A stretch of 64,000 nt of DNA from JBCBCP01 sp038530575 (lineage in GTDB: Bacteria > Pseudomonadota > Alphaproteobacteria > Rhodobacterales > Rhodobacteraceae), in NCBI GenBank assembly GCA_038530575.1, contig JBCBCP010000009.1, positions 32,176 to 96,175 on the forward strand, given 5' to 3'. Of the stretch, positions 33,216 to 41,424 are shown one piece after another. The notes beneath the pieces were generated by a model. The model was given only the letters and a program-made list of their open reading frames with translations. It was not told the origin of the DNA and made no database searches. Position numbers and translations under genes: made by a program. Position 1 is the stretch's first letter. The number at the start of each line of letters is the position of its first letter.

Positions 33216-33555
33216 GCAATTTGACATCGCTATTGCACGGGATTTTAGCCTGTACCCCGGTGGTCGGTTTCCGCGGCATGGTGAGGGTAATGGCGAGGAT
33301 TTCCGCAATCAACATCTCGTACCAGCGCTACAAACTGGTAAGTTTGTGAGGGTTATTTTCGACGATGCGTTCGGTTATCCAGCATCGTTTCTCGAAGAAG
33401 CCTTTGGCGGTTTGGTACGGTCTGGATGGGACCTTCACGACCTAAAAGAGCGCCTCACCTTGACCGCTTCGGTTCCGTCCGATCAAGTCTACGTGGACGA
33501 GGCTTGGCAATACATGGAAGATGAAGCGGAGCGTTCTTCTTCGGGCGTTCACTAG
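33205..33555 (+). CDS. STAS-like DUF4325 protein
   Basis: 116 aa from ATG 33205, overlapping the ATPase stop by 11 nt; an in-frame ATG at 33154 adds 17 residues but is less family-like. The pattern ARDFSLYPGGRFPRHGEGNGEDFRN, then VRVIFDDAFGYPASFLEEAFGGLV (48-71), is characteristic of STAS-like DUF4325. These proteins commonly sit next to GHKL ATPases, as here. By analogy to SpoIIAA/SpoIIAB the pair could act as a partner switch. The phosphorylatable Ser/Thr, if any, could be Ser61 in PASFLEE. Confidence 0.8.
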   Translation: MTAEQFDIAIARDFSLYPGGRFPRHGEGNGEDFRNQHLVPALQTGKFVRVIFDDAFGYPASFLEEAFGGLVRSGWDLHDLKERLTLTASVPSDQVYVDEAWQYMEDEAERSSSGVH

Positions 33556-33558
33556 GGC

Positions 33559-34026
33559 GTGGAAGCTTTTGCGTGGGCGTTACTAGGCTCAATAACAGGG
33601 CCGTTCATATCCCGCATTATCACGTCGATCTTCGCTCGGTACTCAAGGGAAGAAACGACGAAAGACAGACTACTTCAAGAAGCCATTACGTGTTTGGATC
33701 GGCTGCTAGAAGGCTGTGAGCGGTTTTGGGGCAGAAACGCGCGGGATATAGAAAATCCCGAACACCTGCGGGCTTGTATTACCAGTGACCTGCATGTCCT
33801 TGGCCGGCTCATTCAGCAAGTCTTTCCAGCAAACTCGATCCAACTGACCAACTCCATCAGTGAATGGAAGGCTCTTCACAGGCTTGCTTCAGGCCGGGCA
33901 TTCGATGATGAGGATAGACCTGTATCATTCCCTGAACTCAACGCGGTTTTGGCTGTAGGTAAAGAGATGCGGCTGAACCTCGAACTCCGAAGGTCGCAGT
34001 TACCAAGGTCGATTTGGAGCGGCTGA
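33559..34026 (+). CDS. Membrane-anchored protein of the ATPase cassette
   Basis: 155 aa from GTG 33559, 3 nt after the DUF4325 stop. An N-terminal hydrophobic segment (about 4-26: FAWALLGSITGPFISRIITS) is followed by a soluble helical region rich in charged residues, with two Cys and SISEWKALHRLASGRAFDDEDR. No family is recognised. As third gene of a tight operon it is a likely effector or target of the ATPase/STAS pair at the membrane. This is inferred from operon structure alone. Confidence 0.6.
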   Translation: MEAFAWALLGSITGPFISRIITSIFARYSREETTKDRLLQEAITCLDRLLEGCERFWGRNARDIENPEHLRACITSDLHVLGRLIQQVFPANSIQLTNSISEWKALHRLASGRAFDDEDRPVSFPELNAVLAVGKEMRLNLELRRSQLPRSIWSG

Positions 34027-34086
34027 AAACAAGCTTCTGTATGCCCGTCGCCTCAAAACTCAAAAAGTGGTTTGCTGCAAAAATGT

Positions 34087-34119
34087 GTGGCGAACTATGA
34101 AAAAAAGCGTGGCGAACTA
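34087..34119 (+). repeat. Direct repeat GTGGCGAACTA
   Basis: Two exact 11-nt copies (34087-34097 and 34109-34119), 22 nt apart, lie 61 nt after the cassette. Paired short direct repeats of this kind occur at the ends of IS21-like elements, so this may be a remnant end; no transposase gene is present. Confidence 0.4.
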
Positions 34120-34289
34120 CATTCCTGCACGCCAGCGCATCTCCTGACATTGTCCGGCGCGCAGGCGGCGCAGTTTACGTGATGATGTAAAAACTTTTTA
34201 CATTGCCTCTTGCGCCACGGCGGACAGACCCCATCTTCTGTAATGTGAAACACATTCACATAATCCAGCAACCCGGAAAGGTCCCGCCC

Positions 34290-34691
34290 ATGACGACACT
34301 TGCATCCCCGTCCACCCATCGCAGCGGCGACGGCTGGCTTCGCAAAACCGAGGCCTGGCTCGACGAGCGCGGCAAAGGCGCGTGGATCGCCGCCATGGTT
34401 TTGGGCTTCATCTTCTTCTGGCCCATCGGCCTCGCCCTTCTTGCCTACATGATCTGGAGCAAACGCATGTTCACCGGAAAATCTTGTGCCACCCGCCGCT
34501 ACAGCGCGCCGTCCATGCGCTCCACCGGCAACTCTGCTTTCGATGCCTACAAGGCCGACACGCTGCGCCGCCTGGAAGAAGAGCAAACCAACTTTGAGGC
34601 CTTCCTCGAACGCCTGCGCGAGGCCAAGGACAAGGCTGAGTTCGACCAGTTCATGGACGAACGCGCCAAGAAGGCCTCTGAAGAGGACTAA
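34290..34691 (+). CDS. DUF2852 membrane protein
   Basis: 133 aa from ATG 34290 (GGAAAGG upstream). One hydrophobic stretch (about residues 28-55: GAWIAAMVLGFIFFWPIGLALLAYMIW) is followed by DAYKADTLRRLEEEQTNFEAFLERLREAKDKAEFDQFMDERA. This matches DUF2852, a conserved family in Rhodobacteraceae with unknown function. It begins the host-like block; a paralogue follows. Confidence 0.8.
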   Translation: MTTLASPSTHRSGDGWLRKTEAWLDERGKGAWIAAMVLGFIFFWPIGLALLAYMIWSKRMFTGKSCATRRYSAPSMRSTGNSAFDAYKADTLRRLEEEQTNFEAFLERLREAKDKAEFDQFMDERAKKASEED

Positions 34692-34705
34692 TTGAACAAC
34701 GCGGC

Positions 34706-34733
34706 GGCCCGCCCTTTTGGCGCGGGCCGTTTC
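34706..34733 (+). terminator. Hairpin between DUF2852 paralogues
   Basis: CGGCCCGC (34706-34713) pairs with GCGGGCCG (34723-34730), followed by TTT. It is a weak or partial terminator between the two DUF2852 genes. Confidence 0.4.
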
Positions 34734-34754
34734 ACATCGCGAAGGACCAGCGCC

Positions 34755-35114
34755 ATGTCTCACACCTCTGGAAGTATCCGCATCGTGTCTCTCGTACTTT
34801 TCACGGGATTTTCGATTCCGGTCAGCATCGTCGCAATGGTCCAGTTCTGGCCTGCTGGCATTGCACTCGCAGCGTTTCTTGGCTGGCAATTGACCCGGAT
34901 CGCGGGTGTGGGCCTTGAGCCGCAAATCAAAGACCTGCTGCCAGATCGCGCGACCGAAACATCGGGAAACGCAAGCTTTGACGCGCACCGCGCCGATCTT
35001 TTGAAGCGACTGGAGATTGAACGTATAGAGTTTCAAGACTTCCTCGACCGCCTGCGCACCGCGAAGGACCAGATCGAGTTTGACCGCTTCATGAAGGCGC
35101 GGAGCATCGCATGA
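34755..35114 (+). CDS. DUF2852-like paralogue
   Basis: 119 aa from ATG 34755; a TTG at 34692 in frame is not preferred. The same plan as its upstream paralogue: hydrophobic segment (about 12-45) then SFDAHRADLLKRLEIERIEFQDFLDRLRTAKDQIEFDRFM. The two probably arose by duplication. ATGA overlap with the RDD gene at 35111 indicates co-translation and a shared membrane function. Confidence 0.75.
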   Translation: MSHTSGSIRIVSLVLFTGFSIPVSIVAMVQFWPAGIALAAFLGWQLTRIAGVGLEPQIKDLLPDRATETSGNASFDAHRADLLKRLEIERIEFQDFLDRLRTAKDQIEFDRFMKARSIA

Positions 35115-35554
35115 GCCTGCCTGACCCGCATTATCAGCCCGATTTCTACGCAGGCGTCGTGCCCAAGAGGCTGTTGGCATGGGTCGTGGACACCGTTTTG
35201 ATCACGCTTCTGACGATTGTCGTTGGTATTATTTCCTTCGGTGTTGGACTTTTTCTGTTCTTTGCGGTGTTTGGTGTGCTTGGTTTCATCTATCGCTTCG
35301 TGACCCTTGCCAACGGCTCCGCGACCTGGGGCATGCGCTTTGTCGGGGTCGAGCTTCGCACGGCCAATGGCACACGGTTTGATGCAACAGCGGCCTTTTT
35401 GCACACGCTGGGGTATACCGTCAGTCTCGCGGTCCCGCCGCTGCAATTGGTGTCGGTTGTTCTGATGCTGATCTCTTCACGTGGTCAGGGATTGACTGAC
35501 ATCGTCCTCGGCACGGCGATGCTGAACCGCAGGGCTGCGGTTAGGACACGCTAA
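35111..35554 (+). CDS. RDD family membrane protein
   Basis: 147 aa. Recognised by PKRLLAWVVDTVLI near residue 18 (the RDD-type motif with Arg/Asp-Asp positions), two to three membrane segments, and GSATWGMRFVGVELRTANG. RDD proteins are integral membrane proteins, some acting as Na+/H+ antiporters; function is otherwise open. Co-translated with the DUF2852 genes. Confidence 0.8.
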   Translation: MSLPDPHYQPDFYAGVVPKRLLAWVVDTVLITLLTIVVGIISFGVGLFLFFAVFGVLGFIYRFVTLANGSATWGMRFVGVELRTANGTRFDATAAFLHTLGYTVSLAVPPLQLVSVVLMLISSRGQGLTDIVLGTAMLNRRAAVRTR

Positions 35555-35641
35555 TTCGGCACGACGTTAAGCACGGTACGCGGCGGGGCTTGTTTCAAAG
35601 GGCGTGAATGTTATCCTTTGACTCAACCTGTCCGGATTCCT

Positions 35642-36457
35642 ATGCGTCACACTCTTCCCCTTGCCCCGCAGTTTTACGTGACTGCACCGCAGCCATGCCC
35701 ATACCTTGACGGGCGCATGGAGCGTAAGCTGTTCACGGCGCTACAAGGTGATAATGCGGGCAAACTAAATGACAGCCTTAGTCAACAGGGCTTCCGCCGC
35801 AGCCAGAACGTTCTGTACCGCCCGTCATGCGCGGACTGTTCCGCCTGTCTGTCTGCGCGGATCAACGTGTCCGAATTCACGGCGACGCGGAGCCAACGCA
35901 AGACGCTGAACCGCAACAACGATCTGGAACGCCGCGCGACGTCGCCTTGGGCAACCGAAGATCAATATGACCTTTTCCGCCGTTACCTCGACAGTCGGCA
36001 TGCCGACGGCGGCATGGCGGACATGGATGTGTTCGAATTTGCCGCGATGATCGAGGAAACGCCGATCCGAAGCCGCGTTGTGGAATACACCGATGCGGCG
36101 GGCGCGCTGACCGGAGTAAGCCTGACGGACGTGCTGTCTGACGGGGTCAGCATGGTTTACAGCTTTTATGACCCGACGCAGCCGCGCCGGAGCCTTGGGA
36201 CGTACATCATACTGGACCATATCCAAATCGCACGGGACGCCGGCCTGCCATATGTCTACCTCGGCTACTGGGTCGCGGGCTCGCGGAAGATGGGCTACAA
36301 GGCCAAATTCTCGGGCCTTGAGGTTTACCTTGGCGGGGCGTGGCAAAAGATGCGTGACCCTGAAAGCTATACCGGCGATCAGCATCCCCTGAACACGGAC
36401 CCGATTGCAGAGCAGGTGGCGAACATATCGTTGCCCGATACGCGACCAACCCGATAG
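35642..36457 (+). CDS. bpt: Aspartate/glutamate leucyltransferase (Bpt/Ate)
   Basis: 271 aa from ATG 35642 (MRHTLPLAPQFYVTAPQPCPYLDGRMERKLF, the usual family start); TTG 35618 is rejected. It transfers leucine (or arginine) from tRNA to N-terminal Asp/Glu, marking proteins for ClpAP via the N-end rule. The Cys-pair motif SCADCSACLSARI at about residue 64 and YWVAGSRKMGYKAKFSGLEVYL are conserved. It ends at a bidirectional terminator shared with the convergent TRAP operon. The Cys motif fits the Ate N-terminal domain. Confidence 0.88.
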   Translation: MRHTLPLAPQFYVTAPQPCPYLDGRMERKLFTALQGDNAGKLNDSLSQQGFRRSQNVLYRPSCADCSACLSARINVSEFTATRSQRKTLNRNNDLERRATSPWATEDQYDLFRRYLDSRHADGGMADMDVFEFAAMIEETPIRSRVVEYTDAAGALTGVSLTDVLSDGVSMVYSFYDPTQPRRSLGTYIILDHIQIARDAGLPYVYLGYWVAGSRKMGYKAKFSGLEVYLGGAWQKMRDPESYTGDQHPLNTDPIAEQVANISLPDTRPTR

Positions 36458-36473
36458 CAACAGACTTGGCAAC

Positions 36474-36505
36474 AAAAAAAGGCGGCCCTAACAGGCCGCC
36501 TTTTT
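36474..36505. terminator. Bidirectional terminator
   Basis: AAAAAAA-GGCGGCC-(6 nt)-GGCCGCC-TTTTT at 36474-36505: a 7-bp G+C stem with A and T runs on both sides, between the convergent bpt and dctM genes. Confidence 0.9.
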
Positions 36506-36522
36506 CGTTCGGTTGCGCTGCC

Positions 36523-38871
36523 CTACCCGATCAGGTCGGGCACGATCGTCACGATCCCGGGGAAGAACCACAAGATTGCCAGCCCCAGAACCTGGATCAA
36601 AACAAATGGGATAATGCCGCGATAGATATGGCCGGTTGTCACTTCCTTCGGCGCGACGCCCCTTAGATAGAAGAGCGCAAAGCCAAAGGGTGGCGTCAGG
36701 AACGAGGTCTGCAGGTTCACCGCGATCATGATGGTCACCCATTTTGGGTCAAAGCTGCCCCCGTAGATGACCGGCCCCACGATCGGGATCACGATGTATA
36801 TGATCTCGAGGAAGTCGAGCACGAAGCCGAGGACGAACAGCACCAGCATCACGATCAGGAAGACCGTCAACTCGTTGTCGAAGCTGCGCAGGAACTGCTG
36901 GATATAGTGCTCTCCGCCGAAGGAGATCACCACAAGGTTGAGGACCTGGCTGCCGATCAGGATGGTAAACACCATACTCGTAACCTTCGCCGTCTCGCGT
37001 ACGACGGGCGTCAGCACGCCCGACGAAAACAGGATCCAACAGCTGAAAAGCAGTCCGAACAGCGCGTAAAGATACGCGGCATAGGCCACAAAGAACGCAA
37101 TCCAGGTCTGCGCACTTGGCTCGCCCACGTTGATGCGCAAGTCAAAATTCACGCCCACAAGGATGCTCACCACAATGGCCAGCGTAGACCAGATGATTAC
37201 CTTGGGAGAACGGTCCTGATCGCGCAGCTTGCGGTAGGCCGCCAGCATGATCGCTCCGCCCGCACCCAGCGCGGCGGCAGGCGTGGGGTTGGTGATCCCG
37301 CCCAGGATCGAGCCGAGAACGGCAACGATCAACACCAGAGGCGGAAAGACCACGCGGATCAGCTCGTTACCTGCGCAGCGCTTAACAGCCTCGACTGCGC
37401 CGTACATGATCAGCGCGAAAGGCAGCGCCAGAAGGACCACGTATAGGCCCGGCGATGTGGTTGGCTTCAGGAGGAGAAGATCAACTATCAACGCCAGAAC
37501 GATACCGATCCCGCCAACAGCCAGCGGGCGTATGTCTGAGGTCGGCGACACGCCCCGCGCCACAGAAAGCACCAGCGCCATCAGCACCAGCATGATCGCC
37601 GTGCCCGTGCCGATGGGCGCGGCCGCCTCGATTTTGGCCTGTTGGGCCGCGGCAAAGGCTTCCTCGCTCAGCCGTTCAGACTGGGCCACACCGCCCGCAG
37701 CATCGATGCCCGACTGCTGCGCAACGGCCGCGTCCCATGCGTCTTGCCCGTGCAGCTCGATCATGGCGGCCTTGCATTCGGGGCCAACATTGGTGCGCAG
37801 CGCCGCCGCTTCGCCGATGTCGGAGAAGGCGGAAACGGTCGTGCTCTGACTGCCAACGACATTCACATTGCCCAGCAGGATCGTGCCCACAATTACCAGC
37901 GCAGGCACGCCGAGGAACCAGGTGAATGCCTCGTTACGGGTGATCGGTTCGGCATTCGTGGACCCCATCGGTACCGCAGGCGCCTTGTCAGGGTTCATCA
38001 GCGCATAGCCAAAGGCATAAAGCGCATAAAGCAGCGCAAGCATGATCCCCGGCAGCAGCGCAGCCTGAAACAGCGTGCCGACTGACACCACCGCAGGCTC
38101 GCCCAGATAGGTCAACGCGTCTGTGCAGCCCACGGATTGCGCCCGGGCTTCTTGCGCGCCGGAATAAAGATCACCCGCCAGCGTGCCCAGAAGAACGATC
38201 ACGATGGACGGCGGAATGATCTGCCCCAGCGTGCCGGAGGCCGCGATGACCCCTGTGGCAATCTCTGGCGAATAGTTGTTGCGCAGCATGGTCGGCAGGG
38301 CCAGCAGGCCCATGGTCACCACGGTCGCACCCACGATCCCGGTCGATGCGGCAAGGAATGCGCCCACAACAACGATCGACACGGCCAGACCGCCCGGCAG
38401 CGGGCCAAAGACGCGCGCCATGGTGGTCAAAAGATCGTTCGCGATCTTCGAGCGCTCCAGCGTGATGCCCATCAGGACAAACATCAGAACCGCCAGCAGC
38501 GTCTCGATCGACTGGCCCGCGAGAACCCGTTCGTTGATCCGGTTCACGATGAAGGACACGTTCCGGTCCATCGCGGTTTCCCAGCCACTGGGGAAGACAG
38601 GCTCAAGGATGCGCGGCAAATCCGGGTATCGGAAAATACTGATATCGTTGCGGTTCACGCCGCTGTTGACGAGATCCGCATAGGCTTGACTGGAGGTGTC
38701 AATCGCGGCGTGAATCAGCAGCCCCGCGCTGTCCATTGCGGCGATGATGCCAAAGCTGAGGACGCCCGCCCCGCCAATGGCGAAGGCCACCGGAAAGCCC
38801 GATAGGATGCCCCCGAAAAGGCAGATGAATACGATGATGAGGCCGACCTCAACGCCATCCAAACCAAACAT
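36523..38871 (-). CDS. dctM: TRAP transporter large permease (DctM), extended form
   Basis: 782 aa with many membrane segments. Core DctM features: TMVLMGITLERSKIANDLL-type helix, GGLAVSIVVVGAFLAASTGIVGATVVTMGLLALP, and the C-terminal TPPFGFALFYLRG signature. Classical DctM is about 430 aa. Here an insertion of roughly 300 residues, including a hydrophilic stretch around residues 345-420 and extra helices, makes it the long DctM type associated with mannitol/chloroaromatic-like TRAP systems. It overlaps the small permease gene by 1 nt. Substrate unknown. Confidence 0.85.
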   Translation of the reverse strand: MFGLDGVEVGLIIVFICLFGGILSGFPVAFAIGGAGVLSFGIIAAMDSAGLLIHAAIDTSSQAYADLVNSGVNRNDISIFRYPDLPRILEPVFPSGWETAMDRNVSFIVNRINERVLAGQSIETLLAVLMFVLMGITLERSKIANDLLTTMARVFGPLPGGLAVSIVVVGAFLAASTGIVGATVVTMGLLALPTMLRNNYSPEIATGVIAASGTLGQIIPPSIVIVLLGTLAGDLYSGAQEARAQSVGCTDALTYLGEPAVVSVGTLFQAALLPGIMLALLYALYAFGYALMNPDKAPAVPMGSTNAEPITRNEAFTWFLGVPALVIVGTILLGNVNVVGSQSTTVSAFSDIGEAAALRTNVGPECKAAMIELHGQDAWDAAVAQQSGIDAAGGVAQSERLSEEAFAAAQQAKIEAAAPIGTGTAIMLVLMALVLSVARGVSPTSDIRPLAVGGIGIVLALIVDLLLLKPTTSPGLYVVLLALPFALIMYGAVEAVKRCAGNELIRVVFPPLVLIVAVLGSILGGITNPTPAAALGAGGAIMLAAYRKLRDQDRSPKVIIWSTLAIVVSILVGVNFDLRINVGEPSAQTWIAFFVAYAAYLYALFGLLFSCWILFSSGVLTPVVRETAKVTSMVFTILIGSQVLNLVVISFGGEHYIQQFLRSFDNELTVFLIVMLVLFVLGFVLDFLEIIYIVIPIVGPVIYGGSFDPKWVTIMIAVNLQTSFLTPPFGFALFYLRGVAPKEVTTGHIYRGIIPFVLIQVLGLAILWFFPGIVTIVPDLIG

Positions 38872-39869
38872 CAGTGCGTCCCCTCATAGGCTTCTTCGCC
38901 GTCGCCAAGGCTGTCCTTGTCGAGGTATTTGTTTGCGCTCTCTTCGCCCTCTCGCCACTCAAGGTAGGACCGCCAGAAGAAGGCGCAGGCGTGCAGGAAG
39001 ACCAGCCCGGCAAACGACACGAGCAGGATCTTGAACAGGAAGTAGCCGTTGAAGCCCGAGGGCGAGAAGCCGATGGTCTCAACGCTCCAGCGCATCGCAC
39101 GGGCTTTCAGCTGCATCCGGTCAAACGTGTCGGAGGCCGAAACCGGCGGGTTAATCATGTGGCGCCACAGGAAATACCAGCCATACATCCAGACCAGCAC
39201 CGCCGACGTCGCCATGAAGAAGATGGCGCCGAACATGTCGATGATCTTCTTGGTCCGGAACTTGACCGCCGAGTAAATCAGATCGACGCGGACATGCCCG
39301 CCTTGCACAAAAGTGTAAGTGACGCAGAGCGCGACGACCAAGGCGTTGTAAAGCTTCAGCATCTCGGCAAACCACGAGATGTCGTATTGCAGCGGGATAC
39401 CGAAGCCGAATGAGATGTCCGGCCGGGTAAAGACGCGCTGCATGAAGACGATCACGATCTGCTGCAGCACCATCGCAAGGCCCGCCCAGGCGAAAAGCCG
39501 CCCCGTGACGTTGGCAAACCCTTCGAGACCGCGCACCACGCCCCACAGGAACCGGTTGCTGATCACCATGCCGTAAAGCGAGATCAGAAGGACAATGTTG
39601 AAGACGATAAAGAAGAATTCGACCGAGCCGCCGTAGTAGATGAACGTCATGAGCGAGGACTTCACCTCGCGCGAGCCATCCCAGGCGAGCCAGTAAAGCG
39701 GGCCGGGCAAGTCACCCTCTTCGAACCCGCGCCAGCTGCGCGGCAGAAGCATGTAAAGGCCTTGGAAGATATGAAGGAATCCGAGGGCAATCTGCTCTGC
39801 GGCCCAGGCGATACCGGAGCCGACGGCCCCCAGCGCCTCGCCAAAACTGACGGTCTGTGGTTCTGCCAT
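38871..39869 (-). CDS. dctQ: TRAP transporter small permease (DctQ)
   Basis: 332 aa from ATG at 39869, chosen because GGAAGG lies upstream; a longer frame to 39914 is weaker. About five membrane helices, including FVQGGHVRVDLIYSAVKFRTKKIIDMFGAI, the typical DctQ loop-helix. It is longer than the usual 160-200 aa, as fits the extended system. It links the binding protein to the large permease. A terminator-like hairpin separates it from the upstream binding-protein gene. Confidence 0.82.
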   Translation of the reverse strand: MAEPQTVSFGEALGAVGSGIAWAAEQIALGFLHIFQGLYMLLPRSWRGFEEGDLPGPLYWLAWDGSREVKSSLMTFIYYGGSVEFFFIVFNIVLLISLYGMVISNRFLWGVVRGLEGFANVTGRLFAWAGLAMVLQQIVIVFMQRVFTRPDISFGFGIPLQYDISWFAEMLKLYNALVVALCVTYTFVQGGHVRVDLIYSAVKFRTKKIIDMFGAIFFMATSAVLVWMYGWYFLWRHMINPPVSASDTFDRMQLKARAMRWSVETIGFSPSGFNGYFLFKILLVSFAGLVFLHACAFFWRSYLEWREGEESANKYLDKDSLGDGEEAYEGTH

Positions 39870-39944
39870 CTCTTTTTTCCTTCCCCCATCGAAACCGGAG
39901 CATGCCCCACCCAAGGGCGCTCGAACGGTGTCGGATCAATTCGG

Positions 39945-39974
39945 AAAAAGGGCCCCGGTTTCCCGGGACCCTTT
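39945..39974 (-). terminator. Attenuating hairpin between dctP and dctQ
   Basis: On the minus strand GGGTCCCGG-gaaa-CCGGGGCCC is followed by TTTTT (9 bp with one T-G pair). Such hairpins often let the binding-protein gene be expressed more than the permease genes. Confidence 0.75.
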
Positions 39975-39994
39975 CATGTCTTGCAAAGACTGGC

Positions 39995-41080
39995 TTAGCC
40001 GCCCAGCACGCGCACGCGCTGTGCAACGTAGTAGCCGTCCGACTTGTTGATCCAGCTTGCGGAGTTCGCGAGCGACTCCTCGAAGGACTTGCGGATCTTG
40101 GCGAACAGCTCGTCGCCCATGTTCTCGTCCATGACTTCGGCGGAAGCCGCGCCGAACGCGTCCCACACATCGTCGGAGAACTGCAGCGTCTTGACGCCCT
40201 GCGCCTGCAGACGAGCCAGTGCCGCACCGTTGTTTGCCAGCGTCTCGGACAGCTGGAAGTAGGTGGTCGCACGGGAGGCGTTCTGCAGGATCGCCTGGTG
40301 TGCCGGCGTCAGGTCGTTCCAGACGTCGAGGTTGACGGAGGACGCCAGAGCCGAACCCGGCTCGTGGAAGCCCGCGGTGTAGTAGACCTTTGCCACTTCC
40401 TGGAAGCCTGCGCGCTCGTCGGCCATCGGGCCAACCCACTCGAGGCCGTCCAGAGCGCCGGAGGACAGTGCCTGGTACAGTTCACCACCGGGGATGTTCT
40501 GAACCGATGCGCCCATGCGCGTCAGGACCTGGCCGCCGAGGCCCGGCATACGGAACTTCAGGCCGTTGAAGTCAGCCGCCGAGTTGATCTCGTTGCGGAA
40601 CCAGCCACCGGACTGCGAACCGGAGTTACCTGCCAGCAGGCCCTTCAGGTTGAAGATCTGGCCCAGCTCGTCGTGCAGCTCCTGGCCGCCGCCGTGCTCG
40701 TACCAGTTGGTCACTTCCTGCGCAGTACCGCCGAAGGGCACAGCGGTGAAGTAGGCATAGCCCGGGTGCTGACCGATGAAGTAGTAGTCAGCGGAGTGGT
40801 ACATGTCCGCCTGGCCCGAAGACACAGCGTCAAACACTTCGAATGCGCCGACAAGCTCGCCCGGTGCTTTCTTGTCGATGGTCAGCTGGCCATCGGACAT
40901 CGCGGCGACGAAGTTCTCGAGGTAGGTTGCCGCGTCATCCAGAACGGCAAAGCCGCGCGGCCACGAGGTGACCATGGTCAGCGTGCGCTTGCCCTGAGCG
41001 TAGGCGGGTGCCGCAAGGGTGCTGGCCGCTGCCGCGGAACCACCAAGTGCGGACGTTTTCAGAAAAGAACGACGATCCAT
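39995..41080 (-). CDS. dctP: TRAP solute-binding protein, TAT-exported (DctP)
   Basis: 361 aa from ATG 41080 with GGGAGGAT upstream. The start MDRRSFLKTSALGGSAAAAS is a twin-arginine signal (RRSFLK), with cleavage probably after AYA at about 27. Family motifs: MVTSWPRGFAVLDDAATYLENFV, DMYHSADYYFIGQHPGYAYF, GGWFRNEINSAADFNGLKFRMPGLGG and WVGPMADER. This subgroup binds 2-oxo or aromatic acids in some species; the ligand here is not determinable. The gene starts a leftward operon, opposite a two-component system. Confidence 0.87.
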   Translation of the reverse strand: MDRRSFLKTSALGGSAAAASTLAAPAYAQGKRTLTMVTSWPRGFAVLDDAATYLENFVAAMSDGQLTIDKKAPGELVGAFEVFDAVSSGQADMYHSADYYFIGQHPGYAYFTAVPFGGTAQEVTNWYEHGGGQELHDELGQIFNLKGLLAGNSGSQSGGWFRNEINSAADFNGLKFRMPGLGGQVLTRMGASVQNIPGGELYQALSSGALDGLEWVGPMADERAGFQEVAKVYYTAGFHEPGSALASSVNLDVWNDLTPAHQAILQNASRATTYFQLSETLANNGAALARLQAQGVKTLQFSDDVWDAFGAASAEVMDENMGDELFAKIRKSFEESLANSASWINKSDGYYVAQRVRVLGG

Positions 41081-41424
41081 TGATTAAGATCCTCCCATAG
41101 GTTTTTGCCAGCCCGCGTCGTTGAGTCGCGCGCAGGCATTGTGAAGTGGCGCAACACTAACGGCGGCTTCAGGGAATGGAATACCCATGACTGCGTAGAA
41201 AAGCGCCCTCACGCCCAGAAGTTCAGCGGCACCAACTTATTTTTCAGGTTTTGTGCCGTTTTTCTACGTATCCGTGCGTATGTTACTGAAAGCGATTCTT
41301 GGCCGGACGCCATATCCGAGGGTCTGGAAAGATCACCAGCCGCGCCCAGCCGCCATCAACAGCCCGGCTTCAACACTCTGTGCCCTCTTGGCGCACAGGC
41401 GCCTTTGGCTTAGACAAGTGGCCC
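41081..41424. promoter_or_regulatory. Divergent control region, TRAP operon vs sensor kinase
   Basis: 344 nt without a gene. CGTAGAAAA (41194-41202) and TTTTCTACG (41260-41268) form a long-range inverted repeat, and CTACGTA-tccgtg-CGTATG follows (41264-41276). These resemble paired sites for a LuxR/NarL-type response regulator such as the one encoded at 42849. No reliable -10/-35 pair was read. Confidence 0.45.

Noticed and set aside
34095..35180. 361-aa minus-strand frame
   Set aside because: Shadow across two DUF2852 genes.
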